A stretch of 64,000 nucleotides of DNA from JBNAGF01 sp049801055 (lineage in GTDB: Bacteria > Pseudomonadota > Alphaproteobacteria > Rhodobacterales > Rhodobacteraceae): NCBI RefSeq assembly GCF_049801055.1, contig NZ_JBNAGF010000013.1, positions 62,001 through 126,000 on the forward strand, read 5' to 3'. The notes beneath the pieces are model-generated. The model searched no databases, had not been told where the DNA came from, and was given only the letters and a program-made list of their open reading frames with translations. Each line of letters starts with the position of its first letter. Position 1 is the stretch's first letter. A program made the translations under genes and the position numbers. Shown piece by piece: positions 25,898 through 34,070 of the stretch.

Positions 25898-26613
25898 GAG
25901 GCACCCTCCTTTGCGAAACCGTCATCGTATCCGCTCGCATCCTTGGATATCCGGATGCGGTTGAATTCTTCCAGCTTCGGATAGGTTTCCTTGAACGCCA
26001 CCAGGAACTCACCCATCGGCGCGTCGAAATAGAGACCACGGTCGTTCACATATTCCATGTGCCGGTGATTCTGTTCGTCGAACTCATGAAAGAGCGCGTC
26101 GTGATAGCCGTCGAAGACCAGGGGTTTGACCCCGAATCTTTCACACAGTTCCATGTTGAATGCAGGTGTCACCTTGTAGGCCTCATTCCCCAACCACAGC
26201 TGAACATAGCCGTGGTAGATAAAGAGATCGGTCCCCATCAACTCCTGCAACTTGGGTGTATTCAGGTGGTTGCGCACATCCGCGAACCCCAGAGCGGCGG
26301 GGATACCCACAGCACGCAAACAAGCCGCCAGAAGAATTGCCTTGGGAACGCAAAACGCCGCTTCCGCCCCAGCGATACGGCTGGCACGGTAAGAGTCCTC
26401 ATCCAGCGCAAAACAATAGGGATCATAGCGAATATCGTCGCGCACCGCTTCGAACAGGCGGATCGCCTTGTCGCGATTGGTTGCGCCCACAGGGAGATCA
26501 CGCAAAGCCGATGTCACGAAACCCTGCACTTCCAAGCTATCGCTTTCCACAAAGCGCGATGGCATGACATAACGCTCAGCTTCAGTCGGCAGGTCATCGT
26601 CAGACTTGTCCAT
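25894..26613 (-). CDS. Transglutaminase-like (cysteine protease fold) protein
   Basis: A 239-residue protein with transglutaminase-like core motifs: FCVPKAILLAACLRAVGIPA (Cys at residue 88 before the long helix) and IYHGYVQLWLG (His at about 134). The third triad position, usually Asp in V-D-P, reads KVTPAFN, so the acid is missing or moved. No signal peptide is evident, so it is probably cytoplasmic. It is first in an operon for acyl-CoA metabolism and has its own operator at 26630-26643. Its role is unknown; peptidase, amidase or thioester chemistry are all possible. Confidence 0.7.
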   Translation of the reverse strand: MDKSDDDLPTEAERYVMPSRFVESDSLEVQGFVTSALRDLPVGATNRDKAIRLFEAVRDDIRYDPYCFALDEDSYRASRIAGAEAAFCVPKAILLAACLRAVGIPAALGFADVRNHLNTPKLQELMGTDLFIYHGYVQLWLGNEAYKVTPAFNMELCERFGVKPLVFDGYHDALFHEFDEQNHRHMEYVNDRGLYFDAPMGEFLVAFKETYPKLEEFNRIRISKDASGYDDGFAKEGAS

Positions 26614-26629
26614 TGGCCCCTCCTTTTTT

Positions 26630-26643
26630 CTAACAAATGTTAG
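26630..26643 (-). promoter_or_regulatory. TetR-type operator CTAACA-AA-TGTTAG
   Basis: A perfect 6+2+6 inverted repeat lies 16 bases upstream of the transglutaminase-like start, between that gene and the stop of the CoA-transferase at 26677. It implies that the 26613-21127 operon has its own promoter despite the gene upstream on the same strand. It matches the repeat at 5592-5605. Confidence 0.65.
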
Positions 26644-26676
26644 ATTACCGATTCAAAACCTGCCCGTCAACGGGAT

Positions 26677-27813
26677 TTACTCTGTCTTTGGTTGGTCCAA
26701 GCCATAACGCGTATTGTCTTCGCCCAGAGTGGCTGCAACTCCGACCGAATTTCCGGAAGAACGGAACTCCGGCGCAATTGGCAGCGGCAAAGCAGGCGCG
26801 TCCCGGCCGGAGATTTTTACTGTCCGCCCGAACACGTCACGCGCTTTGAAATGCGGGTCGCGCGCCGCCTCGGCGGGCGTTTTCACGACCGAACAGCAGC
26901 AATCTGCCGCTGCCAGCAAAGGCTCCCAATGGGTCGAGGGGTGTTCCCTCAGACGACGTGCAACCTCTGCGGCGCAGGCATTGGGATCGGACCAGTCATC
27001 GCGAAGGGCCACCGGCAAACCAATAACATCGCAGAACGACTGCCAGAACTTTTCTTCCAACGCGCCGACGGCGATCTGACGCCCGTCCGCAGCCGAATAA
27101 AGCCGATATCGGGCCAGGCCACCCGTCAGACGGCTGCCACCGCTTTCGATGTTCTGCCCGGCAATCACACCTTCGGCATGGGCCCAATAGGCAAAGGCGA
27201 ACGCCCCCTCGGCCATTGCGATATCCAGATGCGTTCCCTGCCCGCTTGCCTGCCGCGCAATCAGGGCCAGCAGGATATTCATCACCGCAGGATAGGTTCC
27301 GCCTCCGATATCGGCGACCAGCCCGAACGGGGCCGTTGGCTGGTCATCCGGTCCACGACTGAGCGACAGGATACCCGCATCACCGACGTAGTTGAGGTCG
27401 TGGCCGGCGGCGCTGGCCTTTGGTCCGGTCTGGCCATAGCCGGTGATCGAACAATAGATGAGACCGGGATTGATCTTGCGCACCGCTTCATAACCAAGCC
27501 CCAACCGGTCCATCACGCCGGGACGGAACTGCTCGACCAGAACATCGGCCCTCTCGATCAAGGGGCGCAGACGTTCCACTGCGCCCCTTGACTTGAGGTC
27601 GATGGCCACCGATCGCTTGCCGTGGTTCAACACGGCAAATCCGATGCTCTCTCCGTCGATCTTGGGCTCGGTTTGGCGCGCGTCCTCGCCGACTCCGGGA
27701 CGCTCGAACTTGATCACTTCGGCGCCGACCTCGGACAACATGAGCGTCGCCATCGGACCGGGAAGAAGTGTGCTGAAATCCAGCACCAGGATATCCTTGA
27801 GCGGTTGAGCCAT
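26677..27813 (-). CDS. Alpha-methylacyl-CoA racemase-like family III CoA-transferase
   Basis: A 378-residue CaiB/BaiF-family protein. MLSEVGAEVIKFERPGVGED and GHDLNYVGDAGILS match the CoA site and the His/Asp region of alpha-methylacyl-CoA racemases (GHDxNY). It probably interconverts 2R- and 2S-methylacyl-CoA so that stereospecific dehydrogenases can act. ATG 27813 has GAGG about 8 bases upstream, overlapping the stop of the preceding gene; GTG 27819 is an alternative. It is the last gene of the operon starting at 30237. Confidence 0.84.
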   Translation of the reverse strand: MAQPLKDILVLDFSTLLPGPMATLMLSEVGAEVIKFERPGVGEDARQTEPKIDGESIGFAVLNHGKRSVAIDLKSRGAVERLRPLIERADVLVEQFRPGVMDRLGLGYEAVRKINPGLIYCSITGYGQTGPKASAAGHDLNYVGDAGILSLSRGPDDQPTAPFGLVADIGGGTYPAVMNILLALIARQASGQGTHLDIAMAEGAFAFAYWAHAEGVIAGQNIESGGSRLTGGLARYRLYSAADGRQIAVGALEEKFWQSFCDVIGLPVALRDDWSDPNACAAEVARRLREHPSTHWEPLLAAADCCCSVVKTPAEAARDPHFKARDVFGRTVKISGRDAPALPLPIAPEFRSSGNSVGVAATLGEDNTRYGLDQPKTE

Positions 27814-27823
27814 CTTCACTGCC

Positions 27824-28681
27824 TCAGGCGAAGCGCGCCGCGCCGTTGTTCAGAACAACCACGTCGCGTGCCGGAATAGATGCTCGAAACCGGGCCTCGC
27901 CGTCCTCTTCCCAGATTTCGAACCGCACGGTTTCGCCGGGATAGACCGGCGCCGAGAACCGAACATCCAGACCGACAAGCCGGGCAGAATCATAGTCCAG
28001 CAACGTCTTGAGAATCGCCCGGGCCGCCAGCCCATAGGTCGCCAGACCATGCAGGATCGGGCGGTCGAACCCGACAGAACGGGCAACATCCGGGTCAGCA
28101 TGAAGCGGATTGAAATCACCGCTGAGACGATAAATAAGGGCTTGGCGCGGCAGGGTATTGATATCACATACATGATCAGGCGCCCGATCAGGCAGCACTG
28201 CGGGTGCCGGACCCGCCTGGTTTTCACCGCCGAACCCCCCATCACCGCGACAGAAAGCCGACATCGCCACGCGCGCCAGTTTTTCGCCGCTGTCCGCGTC
28301 GATAATATCGCGGCTTTGGTAAATGACGGCTCCCTTGCCCTCGCCCTTGTCGGCGATAAAGTCGATCTTGCTGCGGCCGACAATTCGGCCATGTGTCGGC
28401 AGCGGCTTGTAGATGTCGAGCCACTGTTCTCCGTGCAGCACTTTCTGCCAGTTCACGCCGGTTTTCGGATTGCGCAGCCAGAAGCCCGGATACCCCAGGG
28501 TAACGGCCATAGAGGGAACCGCCTTCAGACCGTCCTCATAGACAAAGGCCAGTTCTTTCTTGTCTGTCGGATCTTCGCCGAACCCCAGCCCGAGTGCGTA
28601 AAGGATGGTATCCCGCTCGGTCAGAGTCTGCTTGATCTCTTCGAAATCCCAATTCGAAAGTGCTTCGAAATCCAGTGGCAT
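27824..28681 (-). CDS. Hydratase-2-type MaoC enoyl-CoA hydratase
   Basis: A 285-residue double hot-dog protein. The second half has YRLSGDFNPLHADPDVA followed by GFDRPILHGLATYG, the hydratase-2 motif with catalytic Asp and His found in MFE-2 proteins. It should hydrate a 2-enoyl-CoA to the (3R)-hydroxyacyl-CoA, the substrate type of the MFE-2-like dehydrogenase at 1824-2738. It lies between a SCP-x thiolase and a racemase gene in one operon, a combination used to shorten methyl-branched or steroid side chains. Confidence 0.88.
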   Translation of the reverse strand: MPLDFEALSNWDFEEIKQTLTERDTILYALGLGFGEDPTDKKELAFVYEDGLKAVPSMAVTLGYPGFWLRNPKTGVNWQKVLHGEQWLDIYKPLPTHGRIVGRSKIDFIADKGEGKGAVIYQSRDIIDADSGEKLARVAMSAFCRGDGGFGGENQAGPAPAVLPDRAPDHVCDINTLPRQALIYRLSGDFNPLHADPDVARSVGFDRPILHGLATYGLAARAILKTLLDYDSARLVGLDVRFSAPVYPGETVRFEIWEEDGEARFRASIPARDVVVLNNGAARFA

Positions 28682-28704
28682 GATCTTTCCTCCCTTGATC
28701 GCCG

Positions 28705-29856
28705 TCAGAGCGTGTTTCGTGACCCCAGTATTGCCGTGACCTGGCTGGACAGCACACCGCCATTGCCATGCGCCAGCGCCAGATCAATATCCTTCAACTG
28801 AATGCCCGGCGCGTCGCCACGGATCTGACGGGCAGCCTCGATCACTGTGAAGATGCCGTACATCCCGGGGTGCACGCAGGACAGGCCGCCGCCATTCGTG
28901 TTCACCGGCAACACGCCGCCAGGCGCGATGCGTCCGCCCTCGACAAAGGCCCCTCCCTCGCCCTTCGCGCAGAACCCAAGATCTTCGAGAAACAAAATCG
29001 TGTTGATGGTGAAGGCATCATAGAGCTCGACCGCCTGGATATCCGCAGGGGTCACTCCGGCCGCCGCAAAGGCGCGCGCGCCCGAGTCGCGGGCCGCGGT
29101 CACGGTGAAATCCTTCATCTGGGAAATCTGCCGGTGCGAGCTTGCCGCAGCACTGCCCAGCACATAGGCAGGTGCCTTCGGGAAATCCCGGGCGCGGTCC
29201 GCGCGGACCATTACGATCGCGCCGCCACCGTCGGTGACAAGACAACAGTCGCGCACGGTCAATGGATCGCCCACCATGCGCGAACCCAACACGTCCTCGC
29301 GGGTCAGCGGGCCGCGCTCGAACGCTTCGGGGTTGCGCTGCGCCCAGGCCCGCGCGGCAACGGCCACGTCGGCCAGCTGTTCGCGGGTGGTACCATATTC
29401 ATGCATGTGCCGCGCCGCCGCCATCGCATAGGCCGAGATCGGATAGCGCGGATTATACGGCGCCTCGTAGGCCGGCGGACGTGAAGCGGTCACCAGTCTG
29501 CCCGACGCGGTGCGCTGGTTGGAGCCATAAACAATCAGCGCGACATCACACAGACCGGCGTCCAGCGCCATGGTCGCGGACGTCAGGTAGTTTACGAAGG
29601 ACGAACCGCCCGACATCGTGCCATCAATGAAACGGGGCTGGATGCCCAGATACTCCGCCGCCATAAGCGCCGGCATGCTGTCTTCCATCATGGTGCAAAA
29701 CAGCCCGTCGACGTCGGACAGTTTCAGCCCGGCATCGCCAAGCGCCGCAAGCGCAGATTGCGCCATGACATCATAGGCCGTCAGGCCATGGGCTTCTCCG
29801 AGACCGGCATGACCGGTTCCCACGATGGCGGATTTCCCCCGAAGTTCAGTGGTCAT
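28705..29856 (-). CDS. SCP-x/Ltp-type thiolase-fold protein (possible retro-aldolase subunit)
   Basis: A 383-residue thiolase-fold protein starting KSAIVGTGHAGLGEAHGLT, with AVELYDAF near residue 270 and VNTNGGGLSCVHPGMYG near the C-terminus. The usual nucleophile region reads FIDGTMSGGSSFVNY, with Ser/Gly in place of the thiolase Cys. Such Cys-less proteins with a DUF35 partner (Ltp2-type) act as aldolases on steroid side-chain CoA thioesters. Its start is 3 bases from the DUF35 gene, which supports a complex. Retro-aldol cleavage is more likely than thiolysis, by family knowledge plus the missing Cys. Confidence 0.83.
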   Translation of the reverse strand: MTTELRGKSAIVGTGHAGLGEAHGLTAYDVMAQSALAALGDAGLKLSDVDGLFCTMMEDSMPALMAAEYLGIQPRFIDGTMSGGSSFVNYLTSATMALDAGLCDVALIVYGSNQRTASGRLVTASRPPAYEAPYNPRYPISAYAMAAARHMHEYGTTREQLADVAVAARAWAQRNPEAFERGPLTREDVLGSRMVGDPLTVRDCCLVTDGGGAIVMVRADRARDFPKAPAYVLGSAAASSHRQISQMKDFTVTAARDSGARAFAAAGVTPADIQAVELYDAFTINTILFLEDLGFCAKGEGGAFVEGGRIAPGGVLPVNTNGGGLSCVHPGMYGIFTVIEAARQIRGDAPGIQLKDIDLALAHGNGGVLSSQVTAILGSRNTL

Positions 29857-29859
29857 GGC

Positions 29860-30237
29860 CTATCCCTCCGACGGTTTGAAAAGCACGGCCGGAACACCCT
29901 CGGCCTCGCCCACGAATGCGGTTACAGGCATGTCGATGACGACCTCACCCGGGGCAATGCCCTCGACCCGGCTCATCATCCGGACACCCTCGTCCAGCTC
30001 GACGACGCATACGTTGTAGTCGCCGCCCCGTTCGGGCTTTCGGCGCACGACTGTTGTGGTGTGGACCCGTCCCTTGCCGCCGGCCTGCTTCCACGAAATC
30101 GCGGTGCCATGACAATGTGGACACAGGACTCGCGGGAAAAAGTGATAGGCCCCGCAGTCGTCGCACTTGGGCAGCAGGATCTCTCCCTCTGCCAGCGCGC
30201 GTTGGAAAAGCTGGTCTGGTCCTTTGGCATCCTGCAT
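29860..30237 (-). CDS. DUF35 zinc-ribbon/OB-fold protein, partner of the thiolase-like protein
   Basis: A 125-residue DUF35 protein. The N-terminal rubredoxin-like zinc ribbon shows CDDCGAYHFFPRVLCPHC (four Cys), followed by an OB-fold with GRVHTTTVVRR and VVELDEGVRMMSRV. DUF35 subunits bind CoA-thioester substrates beside thiolase-like or hydratase proteins. The gene is immediately upstream of the Ltp-like gene and first of its operon (DUF35, thiolase-like, hydratase-2, racemase). The shared operator at 30291-30304 precedes it. Confidence 0.88.
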   Translation of the reverse strand: MQDAKGPDQLFQRALAEGEILLPKCDDCGAYHFFPRVLCPHCHGTAISWKQAGGKGRVHTTTVVRRKPERGGDYNVCVVELDEGVRMMSRVEGIAPGEVVIDMPVTAFVGEAEGVPAVLFKPSEG

Positions 30238-30290
30238 TGGCGTTCTCCTTCAAGCGACCCAGTCTTTGTTTAAGCGTATTGATAATCTTT

Positions 30291-30314
30291 CTAACAATTG
30301 TTAGATTTAGTCAA
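30291..30314. promoter_or_regulatory. Divergent promoter region with operator CTAACA-AT-TGTTAG
   Basis: A perfect inverted repeat (30291-30304) lies 53 bases before the DUF35 start and 37 bases before the divergent CoA-transferase start. On the minus strand a TTGACT hexamer (30309-30314) sits 4 bases upstream of the repeat, as in the promoters at 5579 and 46530. One bound repressor could control both directions. Confidence 0.65.
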
Positions 30315-30341
30315 CCTTTCAGGATCAATTGAGAGAAACTC

Positions 30342-31487
30342 ATGTCAGGTTCAGACTTAGCCCCCCTTTCCGGCAAACTCGTCGTTGCGTTGGAACAGGC
30401 AGTCGCCGCGCCTTTTTGCTCCTCGCGGCTGGCCGACGCCGGCGCGCGCGTGATCAAGATCGAACGCAAGGGCGCAGGCGATTTCGCCCGCGCCTACGAT
30501 ACCGCCGCCAACGGTGAAAGCGCCTATTTCACATGGCTGAACCGAGGCAAAGAATCGGTCGCCTTGGACATTAAAGCCGACGAAGACCGTGAAATCCTGC
30601 TCAGGATGCTGGAAAACGCAGATGTGTTTATTCAGAACCTGCTGCCGGGCGCGCTGGCCAAGCTGGGGCTCGATTCCGCGAGTCTGCGAGAGAGCTTCCC
30701 GCGTCTAGTGACCTGCGACATCACCGGATATGGCGAAGACGGCCCGATGCGCAACGCCAAGGCCTATGACCTTCTGGTGCAATGCGAGAGCGGTCTGGCA
30801 TCAGTGACCGGTACACCCGACGGACCAGGACGGGTGGGCGTGTCGGTCTGCGATATCGCCACCGGTATGACAGCCCATGCTGGAATCTGCGAAGCACTTG
30901 TCGGGCGTGATCGCACCGGCAAGGGCAGCGGCGTTTCCGTGGCAATGTTTGATGTGATGGCCGACTGGATGTCGGTTCCACTGCTGTATCACGATTACCT
31001 TGGCAAGCCGACACCTCGTGTCGGACTGAACCACACGGTCATTTGCCCGTACGGGGCCTATGAATGCAAGGACGGTCAGCTTGTCGTCATTACCGTGCAA
31101 CACAACGGCGAATGGCAACGGTTCTGTGAACACATACTGGGCGATGCGGCTTTGGCAACCGACCCCCGGTTCCATGACAACACGTCGCGAATTGAAAACA
31201 AACCCGCGCTCGAAGTTCTCATCAAGGCCGTGTTCGCCTCGCATGACCGCGCCGAGATGCTGAAGCGGCTTGACGCTGCGGGCATTGCCTCGGGCGCGGT
31301 GAACGACGTGGCGACCCTGTCCGGTCACCCCCAGCTCGACCGGTCCGTAATTCGCACGCCTTCCGGTGAAATCAACGTCCCGACCCCCCCGATCCGGCGC
31401 AGCCTCGGCGAAACGGCACTGGGCCCCTGCCCGGCCTTCGATGCGCAAGGCAAGGCCCTTCGCGCCGAGTTCGGCCGTCGTTCATAA
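30342..31487 (+). CDS. Family III (CaiB/BaiF) CoA-transferase
   Basis: A 381-residue family III CoA-transferase. It has EQAVAAPFCSSRLADAGA near the N-terminus, DITGYGEDGP, and AYDLLVQCESGLAS, in which the Asp aligns with the catalytic Asp of formyl-CoA transferase. It therefore probably moves CoA between carboxylic acids, rather than acting as a racemase. ATG 30342 follows TTGAGAGAAACTC; the ribosome site is weak. It is followed 18 bases later by a second CoA-transferase, so the two may form a heteromer or act on successive acids. Confidence 0.86.
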   Translation: MSGSDLAPLSGKLVVALEQAVAAPFCSSRLADAGARVIKIERKGAGDFARAYDTAANGESAYFTWLNRGKESVALDIKADEDREILLRMLENADVFIQNLLPGALAKLGLDSASLRESFPRLVTCDITGYGEDGPMRNAKAYDLLVQCESGLASVTGTPDGPGRVGVSVCDIATGMTAHAGICEALVGRDRTGKGSGVSVAMFDVMADWMSVPLLYHDYLGKPTPRVGLNHTVICPYGAYECKDGQLVVITVQHNGEWQRFCEHILGDAALATDPRFHDNTSRIENKPALEVLIKAVFASHDRAEMLKRLDAAGIASGAVNDVATLSGHPQLDRSVIRTPSGEINVPTPPIRRSLGETALGPCPAFDAQGKALRAEFGRRS

Positions 31488-31505
31488 AAAACGGTAGGCA
31501 ACTAA

Positions 31506-32684
31506 GTGGACAATCAAATGACCGATGAGAACAATCCGGCGATCCTTCAAGACGTGAAGATCGTCGATCTGACTTCTGTAGTTTTCGGACCTTTGGCGAC
31601 GCAGATGCTGGGCGATCTGGGGGCCGATGTGATCAAGGTGGAAGGCCCCGAGGGCGATCTTCTTCGCCAGGTCCAGCCATCGCGCAACAAGCTGATGGGT
31701 GCCGCTTTTCTGGGGGCCAACCGTAACAAGCGCAGTGTCGTACTCGACCTCAAAACACAAACCGGTCTCGATCAGTTGCGCAAACTGCTCATCGATGCCG
31801 ATGTGATGATTTCGAGCATCCGGCCTGCGGCGCTTGCCAGATTGTCTTTGGAACCCGAAACCCTGCGCCAGGAAAACCCGAACCTGATCACGGTATCCGC
31901 CACCGGTTTCGGACAGGACGGGCCCTATGCCGCCAAGCCAGCATTCGACGATTCCGTCCAGTCGGTGTCGGGATTGGCCAGCCTGGCAACCTTGCGCGAC
32001 CCCGAGGCACCGCCCGCTTATGCCCCGACAATTCTGGCCGACAAGCTTGGCGGGGTCACCGCCGCCTATGCCGTGATGGGCGCCCTGTTCCACCGCGAGC
32101 GTACGGGACAGGCCCAGCATGTCGAAGTTCCGATGTTTGAGACGCTGGCCGCCTTCCTGCTGGCCGAACATATGGATGGCGCCACCTTCGAGGAGGCTCC
32201 GCAGGATTTCGGCTATGCCCGCATGCTGGTTCCGCACCGGCGTCCGGTTCAGACCGCAGATGGCTACATCACAATTCTGCCTTACACCAACGTACAATGG
32301 GCGCGGTTTTTCAAGACGGTTGGGCGCAATGACATGATCGACCATGTCTGGGTCACGGACATGGACGCCCGTAGCCGCAACATCGGCGCAGTATACGATA
32401 TGGTGGCGCACATTGCGCTGACCCGGACCACAGATGAGTGGCTTGACCTCATGGAGCAGGCCGACATACCCGCCATGCCAGTGCGCAACCTGTCAGATTT
32501 ACCGAACGATCCCCATCTTGCCGCAACCGGGTTCTTTCAACGGATTGATCACCCGACCGAAGGTGCGATCTGGACGACACGCCCGCCGGTTCGCTTTTCG
32601 GCGACCCCTGCGCGACATGATCATCGCCCGGCCCCGCGACTTGGGGAACACAGCGACGAAATTCTGGGGCCGGGCAGGGAGTAG
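31506..32684 (+). CDS. Family III (CaiB/BaiF) CoA-transferase
   Basis: A 392-residue family III CoA-transferase with MLGDLGADVIKVEGPEGD, SATGFGQDGPYA and AFDDSVQSVSGLAS, keeping the likely catalytic Asp. GTG 31506 is used; ATG 31518 (MTDENNPA) is an alternative start and neither has a strong Shine-Dalgarno. It is probably co-transcribed with the transferase at 30342, and converges with an acyl-CoA dehydrogenase gene ending at 32706. The acid it activates is not predictable. Confidence 0.85.
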   Translation: MDNQMTDENNPAILQDVKIVDLTSVVFGPLATQMLGDLGADVIKVEGPEGDLLRQVQPSRNKLMGAAFLGANRNKRSVVLDLKTQTGLDQLRKLLIDADVMISSIRPAALARLSLEPETLRQENPNLITVSATGFGQDGPYAAKPAFDDSVQSVSGLASLATLRDPEAPPAYAPTILADKLGGVTAAYAVMGALFHRERTGQAQHVEVPMFETLAAFLLAEHMDGATFEEAPQDFGYARMLVPHRRPVQTADGYITILPYTNVQWARFFKTVGRNDMIDHVWVTDMDARSRNIGAVYDMVAHIALTRTTDEWLDLMEQADIPAMPVRNLSDLPNDPHLAATGFFQRIDHPTEGAIWTTRPPVRFSATPARHDHRPAPRLGEHSDEILGPGRE

Positions 32685-32705
32685 CCCCACCCGGCACCGG
32701 ACGGA

Positions 32706-33863
32706 TCAAACATCCATCGAGCGTGCGATCAGTTCCTTCATGATCTCGTTGGTGCCGCCATAGATCATCTGGACCCTGCTGTCGGCATAAAGTCGCGCGA
32801 TGGGGTATTCCATCATGAAACCGTAACCGCCGTGCAGTTGCAGGCATTCATGCATGACCTCGTTCTGCGTCTGGCTGCCCCACCATTTCGCCATCGAAGC
32901 CGTGGCCGCATCAAGTTCGCCCGCTTCAAGACGCGCGAGCCCGTCATTTACGAAGGAGCGTAGCAATTCGGCCTTGGTTTTGCATTCCGCCAGTTTGAAG
33001 CGTGTATTCTGGAAGTCCATGATCCGGCTTCCAAATGCCTTGCGGTCCTGAACATATTTCACCGTTTCATCGATCGCAAAATCAATAAAACCGAGCGCGG
33101 TAATGCCGATCATCAGCCGCTCCCAAGGCAGCTGCTTCATCAGCTGGTAGAACCCCTGCCCCTCTTCCGGACCAAGCAGGTTCGCCGTGGGCACGCGCAC
33201 ATCCTCGAAGAACAGCTCAGCAGTATCCGAACCTTTCATACCCAGTTTCTTCAGGTTCCGTCCCCGGCGAAAGCCCTCGGCGCCCTCGGTTTCCAGAACG
33301 ATCAACGAAACGCCCTTGGCGCCGGCGTTGCGATCGGTCTTTGCCACGATAACAACGAGATCCGCCGTGTGCCCGTTTGTGATAAAGATCTTCGAACCGT
33401 TGATCTTGTAGTGGTTGCCATCCTTTTCCGCATAGGTTTGTACGTTCTGGAGGTCAGAGCCCGTTCCAGGCTCGGTCATGGCAATCGCCGCAACGCTGTC
33501 GCCGCTGACCAGTTTCGGCAACCACTTTTTCTTCTGTTCCTCACTGCCATATGCGTTGAGATAATGGATTACGATGGACTGAATCCCATAGCCCCAACCC
33601 GTATCACCGGTGCGCCCCTGCTCGTAGACGGTAATCGCGTCGAACCCGATGCCGCCACCGAACCCACCATATTCTTCGGCAATCGAGCCACCCATGACAC
33701 CCTGCTGACCGACTGTTTTCCAGAAGTCGCGGTCAACAATTCCCTGCTCCGCCCATTTTTCAATCTTCGGAGCCATCTCTGCATCGAAAAGCCTGCGTGT
33801 ACTATCGGCGAACATCTTGTGTTCATCCACTGCCCAACTCGGGGAGTTCTTGATCAGAGACAT
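32706..33863 (-). CDS. Acyl-CoA dehydrogenase (long-chain/isovaleryl-type)
   Basis: A 385-residue dehydrogenase. AIAMTEPGTGSDLQNV, FITNGHTADLVVIV and LQLHGGYGFMMEYP are the family landmarks. The catalytic loop reads YGGTNEIMKELI, with Gly at the medium-chain Glu position, while LPWERLMIG supplies the alternative Glu seen in long-chain and isovaleryl-CoA dehydrogenases. It is transcribed alone, with a variant of the shared operator 38 bases upstream. It probably acts on a long or branched acyl-CoA. Confidence 0.9.
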   Translation of the reverse strand: MSLIKNSPSWAVDEHKMFADSTRRLFDAEMAPKIEKWAEQGIVDRDFWKTVGQQGVMGGSIAEEYGGFGGGIGFDAITVYEQGRTGDTGWGYGIQSIVIHYLNAYGSEEQKKKWLPKLVSGDSVAAIAMTEPGTGSDLQNVQTYAEKDGNHYKINGSKIFITNGHTADLVVIVAKTDRNAGAKGVSLIVLETEGAEGFRRGRNLKKLGMKGSDTAELFFEDVRVPTANLLGPEEGQGFYQLMKQLPWERLMIGITALGFIDFAIDETVKYVQDRKAFGSRIMDFQNTRFKLAECKTKAELLRSFVNDGLARLEAGELDAATASMAKWWGSQTQNEVMHECLQLHGGYGFMMEYPIARLYADSRVQMIYGGTNEIMKELIARSMDV

Positions 33864-33901
33864 GTTTTATTCCTATCGGTTCATGCTTGCATTGAAGAAA
33901 T

Positions 33902-33915
33902 CTAACAAGTGTTTT
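33902..33915 (-). promoter_or_regulatory. Imperfect TetR-type operator before acyl-CoA dehydrogenase
   Basis: CTAACA-AG-TGTTTT keeps one full half-site and four of six bases of the other. It is 38 bases upstream of the start at 33863. It is the weakest of the five related sites. Confidence 0.45.
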
Positions 33916-34019
33916 ATTTCCTGGCAATGAACCCGAGGCGTTCTGACGGGGCGTCACAAGGCTTCGGACCGTGCGCATCCGGATTTATCTAATCACGCGC
34001 CGCCCATTCGGCTCGTACA

Positions 34020-34051
34020 AAAAAGGCCCGCCAAAACAGGCGGGCCTTTTT
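34020..34051. terminator. Bidirectional rho-independent terminator
   Basis: The stem GGCCCGCC/GGCGGGCC (34025-34032 and 34039-34046) has a 6-base loop and is flanked by AAAAA and TTTTT, so it works as a terminator on either strand. On the minus strand it ends the etfBA transcript (etfA stop at 34071). The rest of 33864-34070 holds the operator at 33902 and no gene. Confidence 0.85.
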
Positions 34052-34070
34052 GTAATTTTTTCGCAATGAC

